Assembly (NCBI RefSeq): GCF_021513155.1
Contig: NZ_CP090983.1
Location: forward strand, 218,501 to 282,500
Length of the DNA stretch: 64,000 nt
Reading direction: 5' to 3'
DNA from: Jeotgalibaca sp. MA1X17-3
GTDB taxonomy: Bacteria; Bacillota; Bacilli; Lactobacillales; Aerococcaceae
Shown: positions 51,384 through 60,070 of the stretch, piece by piece
Layout: each line of letters starts with the position of its first letter
Numbering within the stretch: position 1 is the first letter of the stretch
The notes under the pieces: model-generated
Told to the model about the DNA's origin: nothing
Database searches by the model: none
Seen by the model: only the letters and a program-made list of their open reading frames with translations
Translations under genes and position numbers: made by a program

Positions 51384-52100
51384 ATGAATCCAGAAGAATT
51401 TAGAATGGCCCTTGCTGAAAAGGGAATTGAATTAGATGAAAAACAGATGTCTCAATTTGAGCGCTATTATGAACTATTAGTAGAGTGGAATGAAAAAATA
51501 AACCTAACCGCTATCACTGAAAAGGAAGAAGTATATCTTAAACATTTTTATGATAGTATTTCTTTGGCTTTCTACATGGATGCCTTTCAGTCTGATAGTA
51601 CAATCTGTGATGTAGGTGCTGGAGCAGGTTTTCCAAGTATTCCTTTAAAGATTGTTTTTCCAGATTTAAAAGTAACCATTGTGGATTCACTCAATAAGAG
51701 AATTCAATTTTTGAATTTATTGATGGCAGAATTGGGATTAACGAATGTAGCTTGTTTCCATGATCGTGCAGAAACGTTTGGACGTAGAGCAGGGATACGA
51801 GGTTCTTTTGATATCGTAACGGCACGAGCAGTAGCACGCATGAGTGTGTTAAGTGAGTTATGTATTCCTTTAGTGAAGAAGAATGGCTATTTTATTGCCA
51901 TGAAAGCTTCTAGTTCAGAAGAAGAATTGCAAGAAGGTCAAAATGCAATTGCTGTTTTGGGTGGTAAATTGGAAGAAGATTATCAGTTTATGCTTCCAGG
52001 TGATGCGGGAGAAAGACATATCGTTAAAATTCGTAAAACGAAAGAAACACCAAAAAAATACCCTCGAAAACCAGGAACACCAAATAAAAGTCCTTTGTAA
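51384..52100 (+). CDS. rsmG: 16S rRNA (guanine527-N7)-methyltransferase RsmG
   Basis: SAM-dependent methyltransferase acting on 16S rRNA G527, 238 residues from the chosen start. The N-terminal MNPEEFRMALAEKGIELDEK, the YYELLVEWNEKINLTAIT block, and the SAM-binding DVGAGAGFPSIPLKI near residue 72 are diagnostic. ATG 51384 has GGGAG upstream, which would lie inside the longer frame starting at 51366. Loss of this enzyme gives streptomycin resistance in other species. parA follows after 266 bases. Confidence 0.95.
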   Translation: MNPEEFRMALAEKGIELDEKQMSQFERYYELLVEWNEKINLTAITEKEEVYLKHFYDSISLAFYMDAFQSDSTICDVGAGAGFPSIPLKIVFPDLKVTIVDSLNKRIQFLNLLMAELGLTNVACFHDRAETFGRRAGIRGSFDIVTARAVARMSVLSELCIPLVKKNGYFIAMKASSSEEELQEGQNAIAVLGGKLEEDYQFMLPGDAGERHIVKIRKTKETPKKYPRKPGTPNKSPL

Positions 52101-52111
52101 AAGGGTGTAGA

Positions 52112-52143
52112 CTCTTTTTATTATGGAAAGAGGTGTTTTTTTC
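52112..52143 (+). terminator. Terminator after rsmG
   Basis: CTCTTT pairs with AAAGAG around a 9-base loop, followed by GGTG and seven T residues. A second imperfect hairpin lies near 52208-52222. Confidence 0.55.
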
Positions 52144-52366
52144 TAGCTATTTTTGATACAATAGATTGGTAAATTAGGGACGCTATAGTCTTTACGTTAT
52201 CATTTATAAAAAGAGCGAGAAATGAGAGCCTCATTTTGAAAAATGCGTAAAAAAAGAAAGCACGTTATCGTTTTTTCTTTTTTTTATTATGAAAAATCCT
52301 ATCAAATGATTATTATAAACGGGTAAACATTCCCGATGGAAGAGTAGAAGAAGCGGAGGAAAGCAG

Positions 52367-53131
52367 ATGGCACGAATCATTGCAGTTGCGAACCAAAAAG
52401 GCGGCGTTGGTAAAACGACTACTACCGTTAATTTAGCAGCATCATTAGCCTATTTAGGAAATAAAGTATTACTAATTGACAGCGACGCACAAGGCAATGC
52501 GACGAGTGGATTGGGCATTTCAAAAGCAGATGTCGACAAAGATATTTATGATGTATTGGTCAATCAAATTCCAATAGGAGATGCAATCCAACCTTCCTCA
52601 CGAGAGAATTTATGGGTAATCCCTGCAACCATACAGTTAGCAGGAGCAGAAATTGAACTAACCAATCAACCTCATCGCGAAGCACGTCTCAAAACGGCTT
52701 TAGCAGGATTGAATGAAGACTTTGATTTTATTTTTATTGATTGTCCCCCTTCATTGGGACATTTGACAATTAACGCCTTTACCGCAAGTGATTCTGTTCT
52801 GATTCCGGTTCAATGTGAATACTATGCATTAGAAGGATTGAGTCAATTGCTGAATACATTCCGCTTAGTGCAAAAACATTTTAATAAAAATCTGAAAATC
52901 GAAGGTGTTTTACTAACGATGCTGGATGCTCGTATGAATTTAGGATTTGAAGTGGTGGAAGAAGTGAAAAAATACTTTAAGGAAAAAGTATATGACACGA
53001 TTATTCCACGGAATATCCGTTTATCTGAAGCGCCAAGTTATGGCCAATCCATTGTCGACTATGATATCCGTTCTAAAGGAGCGGAGGTATATCTTGATCT
53101 AGCAAAGGAAGTGTTGGAAGATGGCGAATAA
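52367..53131 (+). CDS. parA: Chromosome partitioning ATPase ParA (Soj)
   Basis: A 254-residue ATPase that works with ParB in chromosome segregation and in control of DnaA. Deviant Walker A KGGVGKTTTTVNLAASLAY at residues 10-28, FIDCPPSLGHLTINAF (Walker B), and the C-terminal SEAPSYGQSIVDYD match Soj. ATG 52367 follows GGAGGAAAG. It overlaps parB by 11 bases, so the two are translated together. No SporOJ-type parS palindrome was noticed in the window. Confidence 0.96.
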   Translation: MARIIAVANQKGGVGKTTTTVNLAASLAYLGNKVLLIDSDAQGNATSGLGISKADVDKDIYDVLVNQIPIGDAIQPSSRENLWVIPATIQLAGAEIELTNQPHREARLKTALAGLNEDFDFIFIDCPPSLGHLTINAFTASDSVLIPVQCEYYALEGLSQLLNTFRLVQKHFNKNLKIEGVLLTMLDARMNLGFEVVEEVKKYFKEKVYDTIIPRNIRLSEAPSYGQSIVDYDIRSKGAEVYLDLAKEVLEDGE

Positions 53132-54011
53132 AAATAGTAAAGGCTTAGGTCGCGGAATTGACGCTCTTTTTTCTAGTTTTGAAAACATCGAAAAAATCGA
53201 TGAGAACACAGAACAAATTGAAGAGATTGGTTTAACTGAAATTCGACCGAATCCTTATCAGCCACGTAAAACATTTGATCCAGAAGCTTTGCAAGAACTG
53301 GCTGATTCTATCAAGAAAAGTGGCATATTTCAACCCGTTATTTTACGTAAATCTACAATAAAAGGGTATGAAATTATTGTGGGAGAACGACGTGTCCGTG
53401 CATCTCGACTTGCCGGAAACGATACCGTTCCAGCTATTATCCGTAATTTTGATGAACAAGCGATGATTGAAATTGCAGTCATGGAAAATTTACAGCGAGA
53501 AGATCTTTCTCCATTAGAAGAAGCAGAAGCTTATCAAATGATGATGGATAAATTAAAACTAACTCAAGCACAAGTTGCTGAACGATTAGGAAAGAGCAGA
53601 CCCTATATCGCTAATCATTTAAGGTTGCTAGTATTGCCACAAGATATAAAAATGATGTTACAAAATGGTGAATTAGCAATGGGCCAAGCACGTACTCTTT
53701 TAGGTTTGAAGGACCAAAAAAAAATGAGTGAGTTAGCAAAGAGAACGGTACAAGAAGGGATTACGGTCCGACATTTGGAACGCCTCGTTCAAGAACTGAC
53801 TCAGCCAGTCGAACCAGTTGACAAAAAGATTAAAAAGAAAATAGACAAACCGTCTTATATTATGGAGAGCGAAGAACGTTTGATGGATAAATTTGGTACT
53901 TCGGTGCATATCACTCCAAAAGGCGATCAAGGACGGATTGAAATTGAATATCTATCTCCAAACGATTTAAATCGTATTTTAGAAATATTAAATATTGATT
54001 TTAACGACTGA
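53121..54011 (+). CDS. parB: Chromosome partitioning protein ParB (Spo0J)
   Basis: A 296-residue ParB/Spo0J protein. N-terminal KGLGRGIDALFSSFE, the CTPase motifs IRPNPYQPRKTF and GERRVRASRLAG, the helix-turn-helix LTQAQVAERLGKSRPYIANHLR near residue 155, and a C-terminal dimerisation region (IEYLSPNDLNRILEIL). It spreads on DNA around parS and loads SMC. Close linkage to parA and to the origin is normal. Confidence 0.96.
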   Translation: MANKNSKGLGRGIDALFSSFENIEKIDENTEQIEEIGLTEIRPNPYQPRKTFDPEALQELADSIKKSGIFQPVILRKSTIKGYEIIVGERRVRASRLAGNDTVPAIIRNFDEQAMIEIAVMENLQREDLSPLEEAEAYQMMMDKLKLTQAQVAERLGKSRPYIANHLRLLVLPQDIKMMLQNGELAMGQARTLLGLKDQKKMSELAKRTVQEGITVRHLERLVQELTQPVEPVDKKIKKKIDKPSYIMESEERLMDKFGTSVHITPKGDQGRIEIEYLSPNDLNRILEILNIDFND

Positions 54012-54055
54012 GTGAGAATATTTCATACTATCAGAAAGAAAGGGGATCCTTTTAT

Positions 54056-54268
54056 ATGGTCCTAAAAGAATATGAATTACATGATGTTGTAGAAATGAAA
54101 AAACCCCACCCATGTAAAAGTAATTCTTGGGAAATTATTCGCATGGGAATGGATATTCGTATTAAATGTCAAAAGTGCGGTCAGATGGTATTAATGCCTC
54201 GTCGTGAATTTGAAAAGAAAATGAAAAAAGTATTAATCAAAGCTGAACGTTCTGAATCAAACGAATAA
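54056..54268 (+). CDS. DUF951 domain protein
   Basis: A 70-residue protein with DVVEMKKPHPCKSNSWEIIR, MDIRIKCQKCGQMVLMPRRE and a basic tail. The three cysteines (PC, KCQKC) suggest metal binding. DUF951 proteins are found next to parB and ychF in many Firmicutes, as here, and bind nucleic acid in some structural predictions; the function is unknown. ATG 54056 has AAAGGGG upstream. It lies 44 bases after parB, likely in the same operon. Confidence 0.92.
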   Translation: MVLKEYELHDVVEMKKPHPCKSNSWEIIRMGMDIRIKCQKCGQMVLMPRREFEKKMKKVLIKAERSESNE

Positions 54269-54321
54269 ATAGTTGAGGAAAGAAACCGTTATCGCTATTG
54301 AGGAAAAGAGTGGAAAAAAAT

Positions 54322-55422
54322 ATGGCATTAACTGCAGGAATCGTGGGCCTACCAAACGTAGGGAAATCCACATTATTTAACGCAATCACTAAGGCTGGAG
54401 TAGAAGCAGCCAACTATCCCTTTGCGACGATTGACCCCAATGTGGGCGTTGTAGAAGTTCCGGATACAAGATTGAACAAACTAACTGAATTAGTGAAACC
54501 AAAGAAAACTGTACCAACTACCTTTGAATTTACTGATATTGCTGGAATCGTAAAAGGTGCCAGCAAAGGAGAAGGTCTAGGGAATAAATTTTTAGCCAAC
54601 ATTCGCCAAGTAGACGCTATTTGTCATGTGGTTCGTTGTTTTGAAGATGATAATATCACTCATGTGACTGGGAAAGTTGATCCTTTGGATGATATTGATA
54701 CCATTAACTTGGAATTAATTTTTGCTGATTTAGAATCGATCGAGAAGCGTTTCGTCCGTGCCAGTAAAATTGCCCGAACAGGGGATAAAGAAGCACAGAA
54801 CGAAGTAGCTATTTTAGAAAAAATAAAAGGAACGCTAGAAGAGGGTAAGTCTGCTCGAACTGTGGAGCTGACACCGGAAGAAGAACCGCTAGTTAGAGGC
54901 CTCTTTTTACTGACTATGAAACCAGTTCTTTATGTGGCGAATGTCTCTGAAGATGATGTGGCAGCAGGTGAAGACAACGAAATGGTGAAAGCCGTTCGTG
55001 CCTTTGCAGCCTCTGAAGGAGCAGAAGCCGTTACTATTAGCGCTAGAATCGAAGAAGAAGTAGCGGAACTAGATGATGCAGAGAAGCTTGAATTTTTACA
55101 AGAAATGGGAATCGAACAATCTGGGTTAGATTTGTTGATTCAAAAGGCCTATACACTATTAGGCCTAGGTACGTATTTTACCGCTGGAGAGCAAGAAGTT
55201 CGTGCATGGACATTCCGTTTAGGCATGAGAGCACCTCAAGCAGCTGGTGTCATCCATACGGACTTTGAACGAGGGTTTATTCGAGCAGAAACAGTATCTT
55301 ATGATGACTTAGCTGAATATGGTAGTATGCAAACTGCCAAAGAAGCAGGAAGAGTCCGCCTGGAAGGTAAAGATTACGTTGTCCAAGACGGAGATGTTAT
55401 GTTATTCCGCTTTAACGTATAA
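54322..55422 (+). CDS. ychF: Redox-regulated ATPase YchF (OLA1 family)
   Basis: A 366-residue P-loop protein of the Obg superfamily, ribosome-associated and ATP-preferring. MALTAGIVGLPNVGKSTLFN with Walker A GLPNVGKST, switch region ANYPFATIDPNVG, DIAGIVKGASKGEGLGNKFL, and the C-terminal TGS-like domain with TYFTAGEQEVRAWTFR and DGDVMLFRFNV are all present. The ATG at 54322 gives the family's usual length; the frame from 54298 adds eight residues not found in the family. Confidence 0.95.
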   Translation: MALTAGIVGLPNVGKSTLFNAITKAGVEAANYPFATIDPNVGVVEVPDTRLNKLTELVKPKKTVPTTFEFTDIAGIVKGASKGEGLGNKFLANIRQVDAICHVVRCFEDDNITHVTGKVDPLDDIDTINLELIFADLESIEKRFVRASKIARTGDKEAQNEVAILEKIKGTLEEGKSARTVELTPEEEPLVRGLFLLTMKPVLYVANVSEDDVAAGEDNEMVKAVRAFAASEGAEAVTISARIEEEVAELDDAEKLEFLQEMGIEQSGLDLLIQKAYTLLGLGTYFTAGEQEVRAWTFRLGMRAPQAAGVIHTDFERGFIRAETVSYDDLAEYGSMQTAKEAGRVRLEGKDYVVQDGDVMLFRFNV

Positions 55423-55469
55423 ACAAACGTATAGTGGATAGCAGTAGAAATTTCGAGGAGGGCATGGAG

Positions 55470-56162
55470 TTGGAAGAAACAAACACAGAGAACAAGACAT
55501 TAGAAGAAAAACAAGTAGAAAATGCCATTTTATGGAAACAACTAACGAAGCGCAATGAGCAATTTATGATGGGGTTAGATAAGATTCTTACGCAAGCAAA
55601 TTTTGATGAAGAACAAAAAGAAAAGAAGTATCATCAAATGATGACCGAACTTCTCGCTTCTCAAAAAGCAGGAACAACTGCGCGACAATTGTATGGAACG
55701 GTTTCTGAATGTGCTGAAACCATCTTGAAACAAGAAGAAGAGAACCCAGGTCGCTCTTCTGACTTTTTGATCGCTGTAGATGGTGGACTGTTATTAGGGT
55801 CTATCTTTGCTCTTATTTCTGGTGTTACTCTCCTGACAAGCAAACAAGAAACTGCGTTAGGGATGGGAATCATCAGCTTAATTATGAACTATGTTGTCGG
55901 CGGAATTGCTATGCTAATCATTTCTAAATACACTCCTGATAATAACGCTCCAAAAGGGAAAAAAGGATATGGAAAGTATATTTTAGCAACCACATTGGCA
56001 ATGCTGTTATGGATGCTAACGATGACATTGACAACGGCACTCATTCCGATCTCAATCAATATTCCACTATCACCTTATTTCTATATAGCTATTGGAGCAG
56101 CTGGTTTTGCTGCGAAAATCTACTTGAAAAAAAGGTTCCGGATTACGGGAAGTATTTTTTAA
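55470..56162 (+). CDS. DUF1129 family membrane protein
   Basis: A 230-residue protein: a charged, coiled N-terminal half (about 1-110) and four transmembrane segments in the C-terminal half (LIAVDGGLLLGSIFALISGV, IISLIMNYVVGGIAMLII, ATTLAMLLWMLTMTLTTA, PYFYIAIGAAGFAAKIYL), the DUF1129 pattern. TTG 55470 is 8 bases from AGGAGG; the ATG at 55464 is only 2 bases from it, so the TTG is preferred. Function unknown. Located between ychF and guaB, as in some other lactic acid bacteria. Confidence 0.82.
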   Translation: MEETNTENKTLEEKQVENAILWKQLTKRNEQFMMGLDKILTQANFDEEQKEKKYHQMMTELLASQKAGTTARQLYGTVSECAETILKQEEENPGRSSDFLIAVDGGLLLGSIFALISGVTLLTSKQETALGMGIISLIMNYVVGGIAMLIISKYTPDNNAPKGKKGYGKYILATTLAMLLWMLTMTLTTALIPISINIPLSPYFYIAIGAAGFAAKIYLKKRFRITGSIF

Positions 56163-56182
56163 ACAATCAGGTACGTCACACT

Positions 56183-56214
56183 AAAGGAGCAAGGACTTTT
56201 GTCCTCGCTCCTTT
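56183..56214 (+). terminator. Hairpin after DUF1129 gene
   Basis: AAAGGAGC and AAGGAC pair with GTCCT and GCTCCTTT. The T tail is short, so termination may be partial. Confidence 0.6.
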
Positions 56215-56381
56215 GCCGTATAAAAAATAGGAATTGATAAAGAAGACAGCTCGCTTTTGTTTGCTATTTAAAGCAATCGAAGTAAATTTGAAAAAATAGA
56301 TAGTTTATCTTGACGGAACAGGTATGTGGTGGTAAGTTAGAACATAAAAAATCGTATGAGTTAAAGGAGAGGGGAAAAAGA

Positions 56382-57869
56382 ATGTCGAACTGGGAAAGCA
56401 AGTTTTTGAAAGAAGGATTTACTTTTGATGATGTATTACTTATTCCAGCAGAAAGCCATGTTTTACCAAATGATGTGGATGTATCTGTTAAGTTAGCGAA
56501 GAATTTACATTTAAATGTACCGATTATGAGCGCAAGTATGGATACCGTAACGGAGGCGGAAATGGCAATAGCTATGGCCCGTCATGGTGGATTGGGTGTC
56601 ATCCATAAAAATATGTCTGTGCAAGCTCAAGCAGATGAAGTACGTAAAGTAAAACGCTCTGAAAGTGGTGTCATTATTGATCCGTTTTTCCTAACACCAG
56701 AAAACTTAGTTTCTGAAGCAGAGCAACTGATGGGAAGATACCGGATTAGCGGTGTGCCCATTGTAAATGATTTAGAAGAAGGCATCCTTGTAGGAATCTT
56801 AACTAACCGTGATTTACGCTTTATTTCGGATTACCATTTGCCAATTGGTGAAGTGATGACAAAAGAAAACTTAGTAACCGCTCCTGTTGGAACTTCTTTA
56901 AAGGAAGCAGAAAGTATTCTACAAAAATATAAAATTGAAAAGTTACCCCTCGTAGATAAAGAAGGTAAATTAGCTGGTTTAATTACGATTAAAGATATTG
57001 AAAAAGTGATTGAATTTCCAAATGCAGCCAAAGATGAGCATGGACGTTTGTTAGTAGCAGCAGCAGTAGGAGTTACTTCGGATACATTTGAACGTTCTCA
57101 AGCACTACTGGATGCAGGTGTGGATGCATTAATTATTGATACTGCACACGGACATAGTGCAGGCGTGATTCGTAAAATCAAAGAAATCCGCGAAAAATTC
57201 CCAGAAGCGACTTTAATTGCTGGAAATGTAGCTACAGCTGATGCTACACGTGCGTTGTATGATGCAGGCGTAGATGTTGTAAAAGTAGGAATTGGCCCTG
57301 GTTCTATTTGTACGACTCGTGTCGTTGCTGGAGTAGGTGTTCCGCAAATTACAGCTATCTATGACGCAGCAAGTGTAGCAAGAGAATATGGGAAAACCAT
57401 CATTGCTGATGGGGGAATCAAATATTCTGGTGATATTGTGAAGGCAATGGCATCAGGAGGACATGCTGTTATGTTAGGAAGCATGCTCGCAGGTACGGAT
57501 GAATCACCAGGTGAGTTTGAAATTTATCAAGGCCGTCGTTTCAAAACGTACCGTGGAATGGGTAGCTTAGCAGCTATGGAAAAAGGGTCTAGTGACCGTT
57601 ACTTCCAAGGCGGTGTAAATGAAGCGAATAAACTAGTTCCAGAAGGAATTGAGGGACGTGTTTCCTATAAAGGTGGAGCCGGTGATATTATTTTCCAATT
57701 GCTCGGTGGGATCCGTTCTGGAATGGGTTATGTAGGAGCTGCTAACTTAGAAGAATTACGCGAAAATGCACAATTCATTCGGATGTCTGGCGCTGGATTG
57801 ATTGAATCTCATCCTCATGATGTTCAAATTACGAAAGAAGCACCAAACTATTCTTTCCATAATAGATAA
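56382..57869 (+). CDS. guaB: Inosine-5'-monophosphate dehydrogenase
   Basis: NAD-dependent enzyme converting IMP to XMP, the committed step of GMP synthesis, 495 residues. FDDVLLIPAESHVLPNDVD near the start, two CBS domains (about 100-210), the catalytic loop GPGSICTTRVVAGVG with active Cys, IADGGIKYSGD, GSMLAGTDESPGE, and the C-terminal SGAGLIESHPHDVQ are visible. ATG 56382 follows AAAGGAGAGG. No purine riboswitch was seen upstream. Monocistronic with its own terminator. Confidence 0.96.
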   Translation: MSNWESKFLKEGFTFDDVLLIPAESHVLPNDVDVSVKLAKNLHLNVPIMSASMDTVTEAEMAIAMARHGGLGVIHKNMSVQAQADEVRKVKRSESGVIIDPFFLTPENLVSEAEQLMGRYRISGVPIVNDLEEGILVGILTNRDLRFISDYHLPIGEVMTKENLVTAPVGTSLKEAESILQKYKIEKLPLVDKEGKLAGLITIKDIEKVIEFPNAAKDEHGRLLVAAAVGVTSDTFERSQALLDAGVDALIIDTAHGHSAGVIRKIKEIREKFPEATLIAGNVATADATRALYDAGVDVVKVGIGPGSICTTRVVAGVGVPQITAIYDAASVAREYGKTIIADGGIKYSGDIVKAMASGGHAVMLGSMLAGTDESPGEFEIYQGRRFKTYRGMGSLAAMEKGSSDRYFQGGVNEANKLVPEGIEGRVSYKGGAGDIIFQLLGGIRSGMGYVGAANLEELRENAQFIRMSGAGLIESHPHDVQITKEAPNYSFHNR

Positions 57870-57878
57870 AGAATTAAG

Positions 57879-57914
57879 AGGAAAGTCTGTAGAAAAGCAG
57901 ACTTTCCTTTTTTA
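57879..57914 (+). terminator. Terminator after guaB
   Basis: AGGAAAGTCTG pairs with CAGACTTTCCT, followed by a T run. Confidence 0.88.
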
Positions 57915-58056
57915 TTTTTGAAAAATTTAACCTTGAGATAGCAAATAAGCAGAACAATCGGTATAATCATGATAGAAAATTGAACTTTTCTTAATCAATC
58001 CTTTATATTTAATTGGTACACTCGTAAGAACAATAATTGTGAAAATGAGGTGCAGT

Positions 58057-58749
58057 ATGAAAATTTTAATAGTAGATGATGATCGTGAAATTGTAGATCT
58101 CTTAAGTATATATAGTAAGAACGAAGGGTACGAACCATTAAAAGCATATAATGGAATTCAAGCATTACAAATGTTAAAACAAAATTTAGATATTCAATTG
58201 ATTATTTTGGATGTGATGATGCCCAAAAAAGATGGCATTACCGTATTGAAAGAATTACGTGATGATGAAAACCATATTCCTGTATTAATTCTTAGTGCTA
58301 AATCTACAGATATGGATAAAATTCAAGGATTAACCTCTGGAGCGGATGACTATGTCTCCAAACCATTTAATCCTCTGGAAGTAATGGCACGTATTAAATC
58401 TCTACTTCGTCGTTCCACTAGGTCTCAGCAAGAATCTGAACAAGATGTGATTGAAGTAGGGCCATTAGTTATTACCAAACAATCACACGAAGTAAAAACA
58501 CTAACGGGTAAAGACATTCAATTGACTGCTCTTGAATTTGGTATTCTTTACTTGTTAGCTTCTAATCCAAATCGTGTTTTCAGTGCAGATGAAATTTTTG
58601 AACGGGTATGGTTACAAGAAAGTATCGTATCTGCTAAAACGGTAATGGTACATGTCAGTCACCTTCGAGATAAAATAGAAACGGCAACCGGTGGAGAGAA
58701 AGTAATTCAGACGGTTTGGGGAGTAGGGTACAAAATTACTGATAAGTAA
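58057..58749 (+). CDS. Response regulator, OmpR/PhoB family
   Basis: A 230-residue DNA-binding regulator. Receiver domain (1-118): acidic pocket VDDDRE, phosphorylated aspartate in LIILDVMMPKKDG near residue 53, and KPFNPLEV with the conserved lysine. Winged-helix domain (about 130-228) ends with VIQTVWGVGYKI. ATG 58057 follows GAGGTG; the frame from 58039 would include that site. The gene is paired with the histidine kinase and precedes a D,D-carboxypeptidase gene, which suggests a cell-wall stimulus; VanR-like systems are the nearest by shape, but no resistance genes are present. Confidence 0.92.
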   Translation: MKILIVDDDREIVDLLSIYSKNEGYEPLKAYNGIQALQMLKQNLDIQLIILDVMMPKKDGITVLKELRDDENHIPVLILSAKSTDMDKIQGLTSGADDYVSKPFNPLEVMARIKSLLRRSTRSQQESEQDVIEVGPLVITKQSHEVKTLTGKDIQLTALEFGILYLLASNPNRVFSADEIFERVWLQESIVSAKTVMVHVSHLRDKIETATGGEKVIQTVWGVGYKITDK

Positions 58750-58790
58750 GACCACTTTAAAAATTTTAAAACGAGAAAGGAACCTTTATT

Positions 58791-59921
58791 TTGTGTAAGT
58801 TAACAAAGAAAGAACTAGGCGAACTAATTTTAGAAGCGGTTGTTACGTTGACGATTACCTACTTTATCTACATGGGGTTCTTACTTTTATTTAATCGTTT
58901 AATTTCTACTCCTCCTACAATGATTGGTGAATTTAAATCACTTTGGGAATTGGTTCTTTTAATTGATATAGCCTTGAGTGATTATCGTCTTCCGATTATG
59001 GGGGCGGCGGCCCTGTTCGCCCTCCTTTTCACCTGGTGGAGACTTGCTCGTCGCTACAAGCAAATGCAATTGAGTCACATCCTGGATGAACTTCATTATA
59101 TTGCTTCCGGACATTTTGATTATCGTATTGATCCGATTTCTGGCAGTATGAATGACGTTGTTACGAGTATTAATACACTAGTAGACAGTACGGTTGCTGC
59201 TATGGAAGAGGAAAGAAAAATTGAGCAATCAAAAGATGAGCTCATTACGAACGTAAGTCATGATATTCGTACGCCATTGACTTCAATTATTGGCTACTTA
59301 GGGTTAATTGAAGATGGACAATATGGTGCTATGGAAGATGTGGAGCGGTATATTCATATCGCGTATACAAAAGCTCTTCAAATGAAAGTATTGGTAAATG
59401 ATCTTTTCGAATATACAAAAGTAAGACAAACATCTACTCCTCTGTCTGTTCAAGAATTAAACTTAGGTAGATTTTTAGAACAAATCGCTGCTGAGTTTGA
59501 ATTGGAATCTAGTAAAAGGCATATGGAAGTGGAAGTATTCATGAAAACAGAACCACTGATGATTGAGGTGGATGTTGATAAAATTGCACGTGTCTTCAAT
59601 AATCTTATTTCCAATGCGTTGAAATATGGAAAAGGGGGTACTTGGATTCATATTGAAGCGGATAAAATTGGTACAGAAGCGGTTATTTCTGTTATTAATA
59701 ATGGTGAAAAAATTCCACAAGAATCTCTGGATGAATTATTCGGTCGTTTTTATCGTGTAGAGAACTCTCGATCTCAGCATACCGGTGGGACTGGACTCGG
59801 CTTAGCAATTGCTCAGAGTATTGTTACTTTGCATGGGGGATACATCCACGCAGAATCAACAGATGAGCAGACAAAATTCATGCTGCGCCTGCCCTTGAAA
59901 CAAACTATAAAGAACAGCTAG
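58791..59921 (+). CDS. Sensor histidine kinase
   Basis: A 376-residue membrane kinase with two transmembrane segments (about 14-34 and 60-82), a HAMP-like linker, the H-box NVSHDIRTPLTSIIGYLG near residue 156, N-box FNNLISNALKYG near 265, and GTGLGLAIAQSI (G2) near 342. The extracytoplasmic part between the helices is only about 25 residues, so it probably senses a signal in or at the membrane (intramembrane-sensing type). Start is TTG 58791 with GAAAGGAA upstream. The stop lies inside the terminator stem. Confidence 0.9.
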   Translation: MCKLTKKELGELILEAVVTLTITYFIYMGFLLLFNRLISTPPTMIGEFKSLWELVLLIDIALSDYRLPIMGAAALFALLFTWWRLARRYKQMQLSHILDELHYIASGHFDYRIDPISGSMNDVVTSINTLVDSTVAAMEEERKIEQSKDELITNVSHDIRTPLTSIIGYLGLIEDGQYGAMEDVERYIHIAYTKALQMKVLVNDLFEYTKVRQTSTPLSVQELNLGRFLEQIAAEFELESSKRHMEVEVFMKTEPLMIEVDVDKIARVFNNLISNALKYGKGGTWIHIEADKIGTEAVISVINNGEKIPQESLDELFGRFYRVENSRSQHTGGTGLGLAIAQSIVTLHGGYIHAESTDEQTKFMLRLPLKQTIKNS

Positions 59922-59960
59922 TTAAAGGAAAACCATTCCTTTAACTAGCTGTTCTTTTTT
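59909..59960 (+). terminator. Terminator after two-component system, overlapping the kinase stop
   Basis: AAAGAACAGCTAGTTAAAGG pairs perfectly with CCTTTAACTAGCTGTTCTTT, 20 base pairs, then a T run; the kinase stop TAG at 59919-59921 lies in the left arm. Confidence 0.9.
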
Positions 59961-60070
59961 GAAAAGGATACCGAAAGTTTATTGTTTTTTTGATCGTTTT
60001 AAGCTACCATAAGAAAGTGCATGAGATATTGAATTTATAAAATAATATAAAGTAAGCGAATGGAGAATAA

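Noticed and set aside
52200..52330. Possible parS site near parA
   Set aside because: The palindromic segment there (AAATGAG and CTCATTT) does not match the parS consensus, and no convincing match was noticed elsewhere in the window.
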